64,000 nucleotides of DNA from Citrifermentans bemidjiense Bem (GTDB taxonomy: Bacteria; Desulfobacterota; Desulfuromonadia; Geobacterales; Geobacteraceae): positions 1,859,501 through 1,923,500 of the forward strand of contig NC_011146.1 of the NCBI RefSeq assembly GCF_000020725.1. Reading direction: 5' to 3'. The notes under the pieces are model-generated. The model ran no database searches. It worked only from the letters and a program-made list of their open reading frames with translations, and had not been told where the DNA came from. The translations under genes were made by a program, and so were the position numbers. Position 1 is the stretch's first letter; every line of letters begins with the position of its first letter. Below, piece after piece: positions 18,255 to 27,817 of this stretch.

Positions 18255-19154
18255 ATGGCGTCTTTAGATCACGAATCCGCTCTTATGCGTCTTTTCAGAA
18301 AAATCAACCAAGACAGGTTCGCTTGGCCGCTTCGGCGGCTGCATTGCCCTGTCCCGGATGACGCGCTGGTCCTTGAGGTCGGCTCCGGCGGCAACCCCTA
18401 CTTCAGGAGTAATATCTTGCTGGATGCCTACCAGGAGACGCAGGAGCGGCACTGGGTGCCGCTGGTCGTGGACCGTCCGACCGTTTTGGGGTTTGTTGAG
18501 CACCTCCCTTTCAAGGACAAGGCGTTCGACTTTGTCATCGCTTCCCATGTCCTCGAGCACTCAACCGACCCGGCTCGCTTCCTGTCGGAACTTCAGCGCG
18601 TGGCTAAGGCAGGATACATTGAGGTCCCCGACGCCTTCATGGAAAGGATCAACCCGTACCGTGACCATCGCCTCGAGATAACGGTTAGGAGCGGAAAGCT
18701 TATCATCCGCAAGAAGCCCGACTGGCGCTCAGACCCTGAGTTGGTCGAACTCTATGAGCACAGGGTGAAAGCCGTCGTCACCCGCCAAACCATGCCCCAC
18801 AGCCCGTTTGACTTCCACGTCAGGTTCTACTGGAAGGACACGATCGACTTCGAGGTTCTCAACGAAGAGGTCTCCTTGGACTGGGAACCGCCTCAGGGTG
18901 GGCAGCGCGCTCCCCAACGGTTGGGGGTGCGGCATCATGCCGGGCAGCTCGCTCTGAAGTTTGCCCGGAACTTCCTGTCACAGAAGAAAAGGAATGGCTC
19001 TATCGAGCTGATGCGGCTTCTCGCTTGTCCCACCTGTGGCGGCACAATCAAGAAGGAGGGTGGGAAAGAATTGATCTGTGCCAGTTGCTCCGCGCGCTAC
19101 CAGGTTAAGCAGGAAATCCCCCACATGTACCAATCGGCTCAAACTGCGATATGA
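18255..19154 (+). CDS. SAM-dependent methyltransferase with C-terminal Trm112-like zinc ribbon
   Basis: A 299-aa protein. The methyltransferase part (about residues 25-170) has LVLEVGSGGNPYF as motif I and FVIASHVLEH. The last 45 residues form a small domain with two CxxC pairs (CPTCGG and CASCSA), ending in a Trm112-type QVKQEIPHM element. Zinc ribbons of this kind fused to methyltransferases are known. It ends with an ATGA overlap into the wzy gene. Confidence 0.78.
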   Translation: MASLDHESALMRLFRKINQDRFAWPLRRLHCPVPDDALVLEVGSGGNPYFRSNILLDAYQETQERHWVPLVVDRPTVLGFVEHLPFKDKAFDFVIASHVLEHSTDPARFLSELQRVAKAGYIEVPDAFMERINPYRDHRLEITVRSGKLIIRKKPDWRSDPELVELYEHRVKAVVTRQTMPHSPFDFHVRFYWKDTIDFEVLNEEVSLDWEPPQGGQRAPQRLGVRHHAGQLALKFARNFLSQKKRNGSIELMRLLACPTCGGTIKKEGGKELICASCSARYQVKQEIPHMYQSAQTAI

Positions 19155-20491
19155 ACGACGGCTCGCATCTCTACCTGCTGCTTTGCACCAACGCCCTCGT
19201 CTGGCTGCTTCCCCCCTTGCTGCACAAGGGCTTGGACCGATATTACTTGCTGATCATGGCCTCCATCTTCTCGGCAAGCTACTGGACCTACCTTCCGGTC
19301 CATTACTACTTCGGCTTCAACTTCTCGGGGGACATCGTTCAGGAGTTCATTCCCCAAGTGCTGGTGTACTCGATATTAGCCGCGCTTTCCTTCCACGGAG
19401 GCGCCCTTTTGCTCGCCGAAAGGAAGACGAAAAAGGAGATTCAAAAGCTACGGCCGCGGCTGGGCAATCCGCTGCAAGGCATCCCCCCGATGCCTCTCAT
19501 CGCACTCGCCATCAGGATCGCATCCTGCGTGATGATGCTATATTCATACGTTTGCGCGATAAGGCAGATCGGAATTGGGACGAGAGTGCAGTTCATGGAG
19601 GACGTGGCGCCGCTTTGGTATACGACGCTACTTCCCCTCAACATGGTCCTTTTAAGCATGCTCATTCTCTACGATTTTAAAAGGCCACTTCGGCGCATGA
19701 ATTGGAGAATCAATCTCACGCTATTACTGGTCCTCCTGCACATCGTTCTGGTAGGCTTCGACGGGTCTAGAAGGCTTGCTCTCCCGCCTGTGCTGATCCT
19801 CGGTGTGGTCACCTTTTTCTCATGGGCCAGTGGCGAGGCCAGAATGCTTCTCGTGCGGCGCATGATCTGGTGCATCGTGCTGCTGTTCCTACTCTCTAGC
19901 CTGCTTGGCATGAACCGCGATTTCTACGTCGGATGGCAGATGTTCGCCGTGAGCTTCTCGCTCTTGGTCGACTACTTCCCGAACGTGGTCTCCATGGTGA
20001 TCTCCCCGATGTCGACCTTGCACGTGAATACAGAGATGGCGGACTACATAGCCTCAAGCGGCATACAGGGTTTTTCCTACTATGTGAAGGCAGTTGGTAA
20101 CACTTTGTTCCCCCGCTTCCTGTTCGGCCGCTATTTTTTCGGCGAACCGCTGGTGGTTGTACTTCACGAGAGGTTCGGCTGGTACGGCCAGGACTTCGGC
20201 TTCCTGGCGGAGGCGATCTACTCGGGAGGGATGCCCGCGGTGGCGTTCATGCACCTATGCTACGGCGTGGTCGTCGCCAAGGTCCTGAACGGGATAGCGA
20301 AAGGGAAGACAATTTTCTCCGTGCTCGGCATCGGTATCCTCTTCGGTGCGTTAAACTCCCTTCGTTCCGATTTCATGAACCTCCTGAAGGCTACCCTATA
20401 CCCAGCGATTGCGCTTTACCTTGTCCTCTTTCTGTTCCAGAAGTTCAAGGTTGCCCGCACCGCCAAACCCCGACAGGAGGTGAGCGCGTGA
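19151..20491 (+). CDS. wzy: Wzy-like polysaccharide repeat-unit polymerase
   Basis: A 446-aa protein with about 11 hydrophobic segments and a larger periplasmic loop in the second half (about residues 270-345). This layout fits O-antigen/capsule polymerases, which are poorly conserved in sequence. It is the only such protein in a locus that has Wzx, Wzz and Wza types, which supports the call. It is coupled to the neighbours on both sides (4-nt overlaps). Confidence 0.75.
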   Translation: MNDGSHLYLLLCTNALVWLLPPLLHKGLDRYYLLIMASIFSASYWTYLPVHYYFGFNFSGDIVQEFIPQVLVYSILAALSFHGGALLLAERKTKKEIQKLRPRLGNPLQGIPPMPLIALAIRIASCVMMLYSYVCAIRQIGIGTRVQFMEDVAPLWYTTLLPLNMVLLSMLILYDFKRPLRRMNWRINLTLLLVLLHIVLVGFDGSRRLALPPVLILGVVTFFSWASGEARMLLVRRMIWCIVLLFLLSSLLGMNRDFYVGWQMFAVSFSLLVDYFPNVVSMVISPMSTLHVNTEMADYIASSGIQGFSYYVKAVGNTLFPRFLFGRYFFGEPLVVVLHERFGWYGQDFGFLAEAIYSGGMPAVAFMHLCYGVVVAKVLNGIAKGKTIFSVLGIGILFGALNSLRSDFMNLLKATLYPAIALYLVLFLFQKFKVARTAKPRQEVSA

Positions 20492-21630
20492 TTGTCGTCG
20501 GCGTGGATGCCTCGAATATTAGGGCCGGGGGCGGGATAACGCATCTGGGGCAGCTTTTGGCCGCCGCAGACCTAGAGGCGCTCGGGGTGCGGGTGCTGGT
20601 CTGGGGCGGGGCCTACACGCTGGGGTGCCTACCGGACCGTAGCAGGTTGGAGAAGCTGCACGTGCAGCTTCTGGACCGGACACTGCCGGTACGGATGGCG
20701 TGGCAGCGGTGGATGCTTCCCCGCTGCCTGGCACAGCATTCATGCGACGTACTTTTTTCCCCCGGAGGAACGCTCCCGACGGCGCCCGGGCTCCCCTGCG
20801 TCGTGATGTCCCAGAACCTCCTCCCATTCGAGCCAGCGGAAGCGCGCCGCTTCGGCGCCAGTTTCATGAGAGTGAAGATGCTGCTTTTGCGTGCCAGCCA
20901 AAAGCGCTCCTTCGAGCAGGCCCAAGGCACCATCTTCCTGACCCGCTACGCGCACGATACGGTACGGGCCCAACTTGACAGGGCACCGGGGAAGGTTGCC
21001 ATCATACCTCACGGCATAGAGGAGCGTTTCTTCGGGGGGCTGAAATGCAGGGGGGAAAGTTTTTCGCCGTCGCGCCCCTTACGCCTGCTCTACGTTTCCA
21101 TTGTGGACGTCTACAAGCACCAGTGGCATGTGGCCGAAGCGGTAGCCGCGCTCCGCCTCAAAGGGGTGCCTCTGTGGGTCGAGTTCGTCGGTCCCTGCTA
21201 CCGTCCGGCCGGCAAGCGACTCGCCGACGCCATTAGACGTCTCGATCCCGCAGGGGAGTTCCTCAAATACACGGGGCCGCTCTCGTTCGAGCGGTTGGAG
21301 GAGAAGTATCAGAAAGCTGATGCCTTCGTCTTCGCCTCCAGCTGTGAAAACCTCCCTAATATCCTTCTAGAGGCGATGGCTACGGGGCTTCCCATCGCCT
21401 GCTCCGGCAGCGGACCGATGCCGGAGGTCCTCGGGGAAGGGGGGGTCTATTTCAACCCGGAGAGGCCCGAGGAGATCGCACAGGCGATCATGCGTCTTTA
21501 TCAGGACGGGGCACTGCGGACACGCCTCGCGCTGCAGGCCCGTCAAGCGGCTCGATCATTTTCCTGGGAGCGTTGCGCCCGGGAGACTTTTTCGTTTATC
21601 GCGCAGGTAGCCTGTGGTAACGGGCGGTAG
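20488..21630 (+). CDS. GT4-type (GT-B) glycosyltransferase
   Basis: A protein of about 380 aa. The start is GTG at 20488, overlapping the wzy stop, with AGGAGG upstream; it gives VIVVGVDASNIRAGGGITHL, the normal GT4 N-terminus. The C-terminal donor-binding half has SCENLPNILLEAMATGLPI, the E-x7-E signature of retaining GT4 enzymes, near residues 284-302. The longer open frame reaching to 20257 is a shadow inside wzy. It probably adds one sugar of the repeat unit. Confidence 0.85.
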   Translation: MIVVGVDASNIRAGGGITHLGQLLAAADLEALGVRVLVWGGAYTLGCLPDRSRLEKLHVQLLDRTLPVRMAWQRWMLPRCLAQHSCDVLFSPGGTLPTAPGLPCVVMSQNLLPFEPAEARRFGASFMRVKMLLLRASQKRSFEQAQGTIFLTRYAHDTVRAQLDRAPGKVAIIPHGIEERFFGGLKCRGESFSPSRPLRLLYVSIVDVYKHQWHVAEAVAALRLKGVPLWVEFVGPCYRPAGKRLADAIRRLDPAGEFLKYTGPLSFERLEEKYQKADAFVFASSCENLPNILLEAMATGLPIACSGSGPMPEVLGEGGVYFNPERPEEIAQAIMRLYQDGALRTRLALQARQAARSFSWERCARETFSFIAQVACGNGR

Positions 21631-21656
21631 GCAAATTTTCTGCAAAGGGGGAGTAC

Positions 21657-22673
21657 ATGTTTTCTGGCAAGACCCTGCTCATCACCGGCGGCACCGGATC
21701 CTTTGGGAACGCAGTGCTACGACGCTTTCTGCACACCGACATCAAAGAGATCCGCGTTTTCAGCCGCGACGAGAAAAAGCAGGAGGACATGCGCATCGGG
21801 CTGAACAACGGCAAGGTGAAGTTCTATATCGGCGACGTGCGTGCCTTTGATGGTATTAACGCTGCTTTGCATGGAGTCGACTTCGTGTTTCATGCCGCGG
21901 CTCTTAAGCAGGTTCCTTCCTGCGAGTTTTACCCGATGGAGGCGGTACGGACCAACGTGCTGGGGACCGAAAACGTCCTCAATGCCGCGCTGCAAAGCGG
22001 GGTGAAGAAGGTCATCACCCTCAGCACCGATAAGGCGGTCTACCCCATCAACGCCATGGGTATCTCCAAAGCGATGATGGAGAAACTCATGGTCGCCAAG
22101 GCGCGCATGACCGACGTGAGCAGGACGATATTTTCCGGCACGCGCTACGGCAACGTGATGGCTTCCCGTGGCTCCGTCATCCCGCTTTTCGTGAAGCAGA
22201 TAAAAGAGGGCAAGCCACTCACCGTTACCGATCCCAATATGACCCGGTTCCTGATGTCCCTTGACGATGCTGTCGACCTTGTCCTCTACGGTTTCAGCAA
22301 TGCCAGGCAAGGGGACATATTCGTGCAAAAGGCACCCGCCTCCACCATACTGGACCTGGCAGTGGCGGTGAAGGAGTTGTTCGACGCGAACAACGAAATC
22401 CGCATCATCGGCACGAGGCACGGAGAGAAGTTGTACGAGACCCTGCTCACGCGCGAGGAACTTGCCAAGGCCGAAGACATGGGTGACTACTTCAGGATTC
22501 TTCCTGATGACAGGGACCTGAACTACGGCAAGTACTTCACCGAAGGCGAGGAGAAGGTGTCAACCATCGACGACTACAACTCCCACAACACCCAGAGGTT
22601 GTCCGTGGCAGAGATCAAGGAAAAGCTCTTGAAGCTCGACTACATTCGCGGCGAACTGGAGGGGAGGGCATGA
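21657..22673 (+). CDS. capE: UDP-GlcNAc 4,6-dehydratase/5-epimerase, CapE/FnlA family
   Basis: First enzyme of UDP-L-FucNAc synthesis. NAD(P) motif TGGTGSFGNAVL near the N-terminus and STDKAVYPINAMGISKAMMEKL at about 122-143. The usual SDR tyrosine is replaced by Met in MGISK, a known feature of the FlaA1/CapE inverting dehydratases. Its length of 338 aa is typical. It is followed by the next two pathway enzymes in order. GGGGGAG lies just before the ATG. Confidence 0.9.
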   Translation: MFSGKTLLITGGTGSFGNAVLRRFLHTDIKEIRVFSRDEKKQEDMRIGLNNGKVKFYIGDVRAFDGINAALHGVDFVFHAAALKQVPSCEFYPMEAVRTNVLGTENVLNAALQSGVKKVITLSTDKAVYPINAMGISKAMMEKLMVAKARMTDVSRTIFSGTRYGNVMASRGSVIPLFVKQIKEGKPLTVTDPNMTRFLMSLDDAVDLVLYGFSNARQGDIFVQKAPASTILDLAVAVKELFDANNEIRIIGTRHGEKLYETLLTREELAKAEDMGDYFRILPDDRDLNYGKYFTEGEEKVSTIDDYNSHNTQRLSVAEIKEKLLKLDYIRGELEGRA

Positions 22674-23794
22674 GGAAGGTCCTCATCACCGGATCGAATG
22701 GCTTCATCGGCAAGAACCTCGCGGCTTCCCTGGCACACCTGGAGGGAGTCGAGGTTCACGGGGTTGATGTGGAGTGCGAGCAGGAGAGCCTCACCGAGCT
22801 GGTTGTCGAAGCCGACTTCATCTTCCATCTCGCCGGAGTAAACCGCCCGCAGCAGGTGGAGGAGTTCGCCATCGGAAACACCGGCAGCACCGAGGGTGTG
22901 GTAGCCATCCTGAAGAGACACGGCAGGAAAACACCGCTTCTCATCTCATCCTCCATCCAAGCGGCGCAGGACAACCCCTACGGCGTCAGCAAGCGCCGCG
23001 CGGAGGAGGTGGTCGCAGCCTACGGCCGCGACACCGGGGCCCGCGTGTACCTGTACCGGCTCCCTAACGTCTTCGGGAAGTGGTGCCGCCCCAACTACAA
23101 CAGCGCGGTCGCCACCTTCTGCCACAACATCGCGAACGACCTCCCCATTCAGGTCAACGACCCGTCGGTAGTCATGAATCTCGTCTACGTGGACGATGTG
23201 GTGCGCGCCTTTGCCGCAGACCTGAACGGCCGTCTTCCGGCAGCGGAGGGGTTTTGCAAGGTGGAGCCGGTCCATACGGCGCAACTCGGCGAAATCGCCG
23301 ATATGATCGGTTCGTTCAAGCGGAGCCGTGAGGAAAGGAGCATCCCCAACCTCGCCGACCAGCTGTCAAAGAAGCTCTACAGCACCTACCTGAGCTTCTT
23401 GCCTACCGATCGCTTCAGCTATCCGTTGAAGATGAATGTCGATGACCGGGGCTCCTTCACCGAATTCATCAAAACCGCGGACAGGGGACAGGTCTCGGTC
23501 AATATCTCCAGGCCGGGGATTACCAAGGGGAACCACTGGCACCACACCAAGAACGAGAAGTTCCTGGTTGTGAGCGGCGAAGGGGTGATCCGCTTCCGCA
23601 AGGTCGGCACCGAAGAGATCATCGAGTACCCGGTGAGCGGGGCCAAGCTGGAGGTGGTCGACATCCCCACCGGTTACACTCACAACATCAGCAACATCGG
23701 CGCCAACGAAATGGTGACCGTGATGTGGTGCAACGAGCTGTTCGACCCGGAGCGGCCCGATACTTATTTCGAAACTGTGGAGTGTGGTGCATGA
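22670..23794 (+). CDS. capF: CapF/FnlB-like reductase with C-terminal cupin
   Basis: Second step toward UDP-L-FucNAc. The N-terminal SDR domain has [16 protein letters not shown] and [10 protein letters not shown] (YxxxK, near residues 104-112). The C-terminal cupin (about 250-374) has the histidine motif [14 protein letters not shown]. In characterised CapF the cupin epimerises at C3 and the SDR part reduces C4. The length of 374 aa matches. ATGA overlap with capE and a 4-nt overlap with capG indicate a coupled cassette. Confidence 0.9.
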   Translation: MRKVLITGSNGFIGKNLAASLAHLEGVEVHGVDVECEQESLTELVVEADFIFHLAGVNRPQQVEEFAIGNTGSTEGVVAILKRHGRKTPLLISSSIQAAQDNPYGVSKRRAEEVVAAYGRDTGARVYLYRLPNVFGKWCRPNYNSAVATFCHNIANDLPIQVNDPSVVMNLVYVDDVVRAFAADLNGRLPAAEGFCKVEPVHTAQLGEIADMIGSFKRSREERSIPNLADQLSKKLYSTYLSFLPTDRFSYPLKMNVDDRGSFTEFIKTADRGQVSVNISRPGITKGNHWHHTKNEKFLVVSGEGVIRFRKVGTEEIIEYPVSGAKLEVVDIPTGYTHNISNIGANEMVTVMWCNELFDPERPDTYFETVECGA

Positions 23795-24927
23795 AAAAGA
23801 TCAGAGTAATGACGGTCGTCGGCACGAGGCCTGAGATCATACGCCTTTCCCGCGTTATGGCGAAGCTGGACCAGCATGCCGATCACATATTGGTGCACAC
23901 CGGGCAAAACTATGACTATGAGCTGAACGAGATCTTCTTTCACGACTTGGGTGTCAGAAAGCCTGACCATTTCCTGGATGCGGCCGGTGCCAACGCCGCG
24001 GAGACTATCGGTCAGCTGATCATAAAGGTGGACCAGGTACTAGAGAAGGAGAAGCCTGAAGCGCTCCTGGTCCTCGGGGACACGAACAGCTGCCTCGCCG
24101 CGCTGCCGGCCAAGCGGCGCAAGATCCCGATCTTTCACATGGAGGCGGGCAACCGCTGCTTTGATCAGAGGGTGCCGGAGGAGACCAACCGCAAGATAGT
24201 TGACCACATCTCCGACATCAATATGACTTACAGCTCTATAGCGCGCGAGTACCTTTTGCGCGAGGGACTGCCGCCGGACCGGATCATCAAAACCGGGAGC
24301 CCGATGTTCGAGGTGCTGAATTCCTACATGCAAAAGATTGATGCCTCCGACGTTCTCACCCGGCTGGGACTTGCTCGCGGCGACTACTTCGTGGTCAGCG
24401 CCCACCGCGAAGAGAACGTTGATTCTGAGGTGAACCTCGTCAAATTGGCTGCCATCCTGAACGGCATTGCCGAGCGCTACGGGAAAAGGGTTATAGTCTC
24501 TACCCATCCCAGGACCCGCAAACGTTTCGAGGAGAAGGGGCTTTCCTTCCACGAGAAGGTGGAGCTCCTGAAGCCGCTCGGCTTCTCGGACTACGTCCAC
24601 CTGCAAAAGCACGCCTTCGCCGTCCTCTCTGACAGCGGCACCATCACTGAGGAGTCATCCATCCTCAATTTCCCGGCTCTGAATATTCGCGAGGCGCACG
24701 AGCGCCCCGAGGGGATGGAGGAGGCATCGGTGATGATGACCGGGCTGGAACCGGACCGGGTGCTGCAGGGGCTGGAGATCCTGCAGAGCCAGGAGCGGGG
24801 TGAGGTCAGAAGCCTGCGCCCGGTGTTCGACTACTCCATGCCCAACGTGTCCGACAAGGTGTTGCGCATCATCATCAGCTACACCGACTACGTGAACCGG
24901 GTGGTGTGGCGCAAGGAGCTGAAGTAA
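23791..24927 (+). CDS. capG: CapG/FnlC-like UDP-N-acetyl sugar 2-epimerase
   Basis: Third enzyme of the UDP-L-FucNAc pathway (WecB fold). It starts [20 protein letters not shown], followed by [36 protein letters not shown] and [13 protein letters not shown], all family motifs. ATG at 23791 is preferred over the longer open frame because it gives the usual N-terminus and overlaps the capF stop. The Asn-Arg in MEAGNRC, where WecB has GLR, is typical of the CapG branch. Confidence 0.92.
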   Translation: MKKIRVMTVVGTRPEIIRLSRVMAKLDQHADHILVHTGQNYDYELNEIFFHDLGVRKPDHFLDAAGANAAETIGQLIIKVDQVLEKEKPEALLVLGDTNSCLAALPAKRRKIPIFHMEAGNRCFDQRVPEETNRKIVDHISDINMTYSSIAREYLLREGLPPDRIIKTGSPMFEVLNSYMQKIDASDVLTRLGLARGDYFVVSAHREENVDSEVNLVKLAAILNGIAERYGKRVIVSTHPRTRKRFEEKGLSFHEKVELLKPLGFSDYVHLQKHAFAVLSDSGTITEESSILNFPALNIREAHERPEGMEEASVMMTGLEPDRVLQGLEILQSQERGEVRSLRPVFDYSMPNVSDKVLRIIISYTDYVNRVVWRKELK

Positions 24928-24939
24928 CGAACGGGTGAG

Positions 24940-26190
24940 ATGCGCATGCATGTATTGGTAGTGACACAGTATTTTTGGCCTGAAAACTTCAAAATCAACG
25001 ATGTTGTAAAAGGGCTTGTCGAACGTGGGCACAAAGTAACGGTGCTGACGGCACTGCCCAACTACCCGGATGGCAGCTTCTTTAAGGGATATCGCTTCTG
25101 GGGGCCGTGGTCCGATGAGTATGACGGAGCGCGAGTGGTTCGTGTGCCGATATTGCCTCGTGGCCGAGCCTCAGGAGCCCGCCTGGCGCTCAACTATCTC
25201 TCCTTCGTGCTGGCGGCTTCGATCTTGGGACCGCTGCGGTGCCGTGACCGCTACGACGTTGCGTTTATTTTTGAGCCGTCTCCGGTGACGGTCGCTCTCC
25301 CGGCGCTGTTTATGAAGCGACTTAGGGGGATTCCGGTGCTGTTCTGGGTGCAGGATCTCTGGCCGGAGAGTCTTGCCGCGGCAGGTGCGGTCGTGCCACC
25401 CTTCATCCTTGGAGCAGTGGGAAAACTGGTGAGCTTCATATACGAGGGGTGTGACCGTATTCTGGTCACCTCCCGGGCTTTCGTAGGACCGGTGTTGCAG
25501 TACGTCGTGGACAGGGGACAGGTTCGCTATTTCCCGCAGTATGGGGAGGACGCCTATGCTGTCGTAAATCTTGCTGGCGACGCTCCTGAAAGGGGCAAAA
25601 TCCCGGAGGGCTTCGTCGTCATGTTTGCGGGTAACATCGGCGCCGCCCAAGATTTCGAGACCATTCTGGGCGCTGCGCAGCGCCTTCGGAACCATAAGGA
25701 CATTCATTTCGTAATCATCGGCGATGGCAGGATGCGCAAATGGGTGGATGAAGAAGTTGCTAAGATGGAACTTCAAGAGACCTTTCATCTGCTTGGGCGT
25801 TACCCCCTGGAAGCTATGGCGGGTTTCTTCTCTCTGGCGGACGCGATGCTGGTGACCTTGAAGAAGGAACCCATCTTCTCCCTTACTATCCCGGCCAAGA
25901 TCCAGTCGTACCTCGCCTGCGGCAGACCAATTGTTGCTGCGCTGGACGGGGAGGGGGCACGGGTCATTGAGGAGGCTGCCGCCGGATTCTGCTGTCCAAC
26001 GGAAGACCCTTCGGCCTTGGCCAATGCCATCCTGAAGATGCGGCATACCCCGTTGGAGCAGCGCCGGGGCATGGGAGAGCGTGGTCTCAGGTACTATAAT
26101 GAAAACTTCGACCGCACCATCCTCCTCGACCGGCTGGAGGCGTGGATGGAGGAACTGAGGGCGGTCGACAACAGGGACGTGGTGCAATAA
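24940..26190 (+). CDS. WbuB-like L-FucNAc transferase (GT4)
   Basis: A 416-aa GT4 enzyme: MRMHVLVVTQYFWPENFKIND, WVQDLWPESL, VMFAGNIGAAQDFETIL and ACGRPIVAALDGEGARVI. The N-terminal YFWPENF and VQDLWPES motifs are those of the WbuB family, which adds L-FucNAc in E. coli O26 and related antigens. Its position directly after capEFG supports that donor. It overlaps the next gene by 1 nt. The acceptor is probably the lipid-linked first sugar. Confidence 0.84.
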   Translation: MRMHVLVVTQYFWPENFKINDVVKGLVERGHKVTVLTALPNYPDGSFFKGYRFWGPWSDEYDGARVVRVPILPRGRASGARLALNYLSFVLAASILGPLRCRDRYDVAFIFEPSPVTVALPALFMKRLRGIPVLFWVQDLWPESLAAAGAVVPPFILGAVGKLVSFIYEGCDRILVTSRAFVGPVLQYVVDRGQVRYFPQYGEDAYAVVNLAGDAPERGKIPEGFVVMFAGNIGAAQDFETILGAAQRLRNHKDIHFVIIGDGRMRKWVDEEVAKMELQETFHLLGRYPLEAMAGFFSLADAMLVTLKKEPIFSLTIPAKIQSYLACGRPIVAALDGEGARVIEEAAAGFCCPTEDPSALANAILKMRHTPLEQRRGMGERGLRYYNENFDRTILLDRLEAWMEELRAVDNRDVVQ

Positions 26191-27161
26191 TGAGAGTTTT
26201 GGTTACCGGAGCCACTGGATTTGTTGGCTGTATGCTGTGCAGGAGGCTCATCGCCGAAGGAACGGAGGTTCGCGGTACGTTGCTGCCGTCTGAAGACCCG
26301 AAGTGTTTGCAGCAAGGCGTACTCCCGGTGACTGTTGAACCACTCAGCGGCCACACGTCATGGAGCCATGCCCTGGCGGGCATTGACACGATAATCCATC
26401 TGGCGGCGCGGGTGCATATCATGGACGATCCAGCGGCGGATCCGCTGGTAGAGTTTCGCCGGGTGAATGTCGAGGGAACCGTCCGCCTGGCTAGGGAAGC
26501 CGCGCAGTCGGGGGTGAAGAGGCTTGTATTTGTCAGCTCCGTCAAAGTGAATGGCGAAGAAACGGCGGATCCTTATTGTGCCGATTCCCTCCCTGCCCCC
26601 ACCGACCCGTACGGCATCAGCAAATGGGAGGCCGAACAGGCCATCCGGAAGATAGAGGCTGAAACCGGTTTGGAGGTCGTCGTGGTGAGACCGACCCTCG
26701 TCTACGGTCCCGGGGTCAAGGCCAACTTCCTCAACATGCTGAACGTGGTGAGCCTAGGGATCCCACTTCCGCTGGCAAGTATCGCTAACAGGCGCAGCCT
26801 GATCTATGTCGGCAATCTCGCTGACGCCCTTGCGACCTGCGCTTCGCATCCAACTGCAGCAGGAAAGACGTTCCTGGTCAGTGATGACGACGATGTCTCT
26901 ACGCCGGAGTTGATCAGAAGGACAGCAAAGGCTCTGGATGCGCCGGTGCGGCTCGTACCGTTTCCTCCTGGGCTTATGTTGTGCGCAGCCAGCGTCACCG
27001 GGAAAACCGGCGCCGTGACTCGGCTCACTGGGTCGCTTACGGTGGATATCAGCAGCATCAAAGAACTGCTCGGGTGGCAGCCGTCGTTTTCCATGGATGA
27101 GGGTTTGCGGGAGACGGCTCAATGGTTCAAGAGACAACGGAAGGAAAGGTGGAATGCATGA
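26190..27161 (+). CDS. NAD-dependent epimerase/4-reductase (WbpV/WreQ-like)
   Basis: An extended SDR of about 323 aa: VLVTGATGFVGCMLCRRL, an FVSSVKVNGEET serine region and DPYGISKWEAEQ (YxxxK near residue 143). ATG at 26190 overlaps the previous stop (TAATG). In related loci (wbpV, wreQ) this protein next to the initiating transferase reduces the 4-keto-6-deoxy-GlcNAc unit to QuiNAc. With the CapD/WbpM-type dehydratase at 36821 in the same window, QuiNAc as the first sugar is a reasonable inference; a 4-epimerase role remains possible. Confidence 0.75.
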   Translation: MRVLVTGATGFVGCMLCRRLIAEGTEVRGTLLPSEDPKCLQQGVLPVTVEPLSGHTSWSHALAGIDTIIHLAARVHIMDDPAADPLVEFRRVNVEGTVRLAREAAQSGVKRLVFVSSVKVNGEETADPYCADSLPAPTDPYGISKWEAEQAIRKIEAETGLEVVVVRPTLVYGPGVKANFLNMLNVVSLGIPLPLASIANRRSLIYVGNLADALATCASHPTAAGKTFLVSDDDDVSTPELIRRTAKALDAPVRLVPFPPGLMLCAASVTGKTGAVTRLTGSLTVDISSIKELLGWQPSFSMDEGLRETAQWFKRQRKERWNA

Positions 27162-27718
27162 AAAGAACCTTCGATTTTGTGTTGTCTTTTTTGCTGCTTG
27201 CCTGTCTCGGTGTTCCAATGCTTCTGATCGCCCTGCTGGTGAAGCTGACTTCGCCGGGGCCGGTTCTGTACTGGTCCGATAGGGTGGGAAGGTGCAACGT
27301 CATCTTTAGGATGCCAAAGTTCCGCAGCATGCGCGTCGACACTCCTGCTGTTGCCACCCACCTGCTCACCAATCCGGACCAGTTCCTTACACCGATCGGG
27401 AAGTTCCTTAGGAAGTCTAGTTTGGATGAACTGCCGCAACTTCTGAGTATACTGACGGGGAACATGAGCTTCGTCGGCCCCCGGCCGGCGCTCTTCAACC
27501 AGGATGACCTCATCGAACTGAGGACCCGTAAGGGTGTTCATCTCATTACCCCTGGCCTGACTGGCTGGGCCCAAGTGAACGGCAGGGATGAGCTTCTCAT
27601 ACCGGTCAAGGTCGAGTTCGATTCCTACTACGTTCAAAACAGCAGTTTCCTTTTCGACCTTCGCATCATCTTTCTTACTTTGGTTAAGGTACTTAAAACA
27701 GATGGGGTGCAGCACTGA
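27158..27718 (+). CDS. PglC/WbpL-type monotopic initiating sugar-phosphate transferase
   Basis: Starts repeat-unit assembly on undecaprenyl phosphate. The 186-aa protein has an N-terminal re-entrant hydrophobic helix (about 5-32, with SPGPV), PKFRSM, the DE dyad in SLDELPQLLS, VGPRPAL and LTGWAQVNGRD. This is the minimal catalytic domain of the bacterial sugar transferase family, without the extra TM helices of WcaJ. ATG at 27158 overlaps the epimerase stop by 4 nt. It is the last gene of the + strand operon and faces the - strand sulfate cassette. Confidence 0.88.
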   Translation: MKRTFDFVLSFLLLACLGVPMLLIALLVKLTSPGPVLYWSDRVGRCNVIFRMPKFRSMRVDTPAVATHLLTNPDQFLTPIGKFLRKSSLDELPQLLSILTGNMSFVGPRPALFNQDDLIELRTRKGVHLITPGLTGWAQVNGRDELLIPVKVEFDSYYVQNSSFLFDLRIIFLTLVKVLKTDGVQH

Positions 27719-27817
27719 CTAACTCCATAGTTACTGCCTGAGGTTGAACACCACATGGGAAAAGCCAGGGAAGCCTCGATTGCCAATCGGGCACTCAGGT
27801 TTCTTGTTTGCCCTCGT

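Noticed and set aside
21630-21645. Sigma-54-like GG-N10-GC site (GGCAAATTTTCTGC) before capE
   Set aside because: Transcription would begin about 2 nt before the ATG and leave out the ribosome-binding site; the gene is also within a continuous operon.
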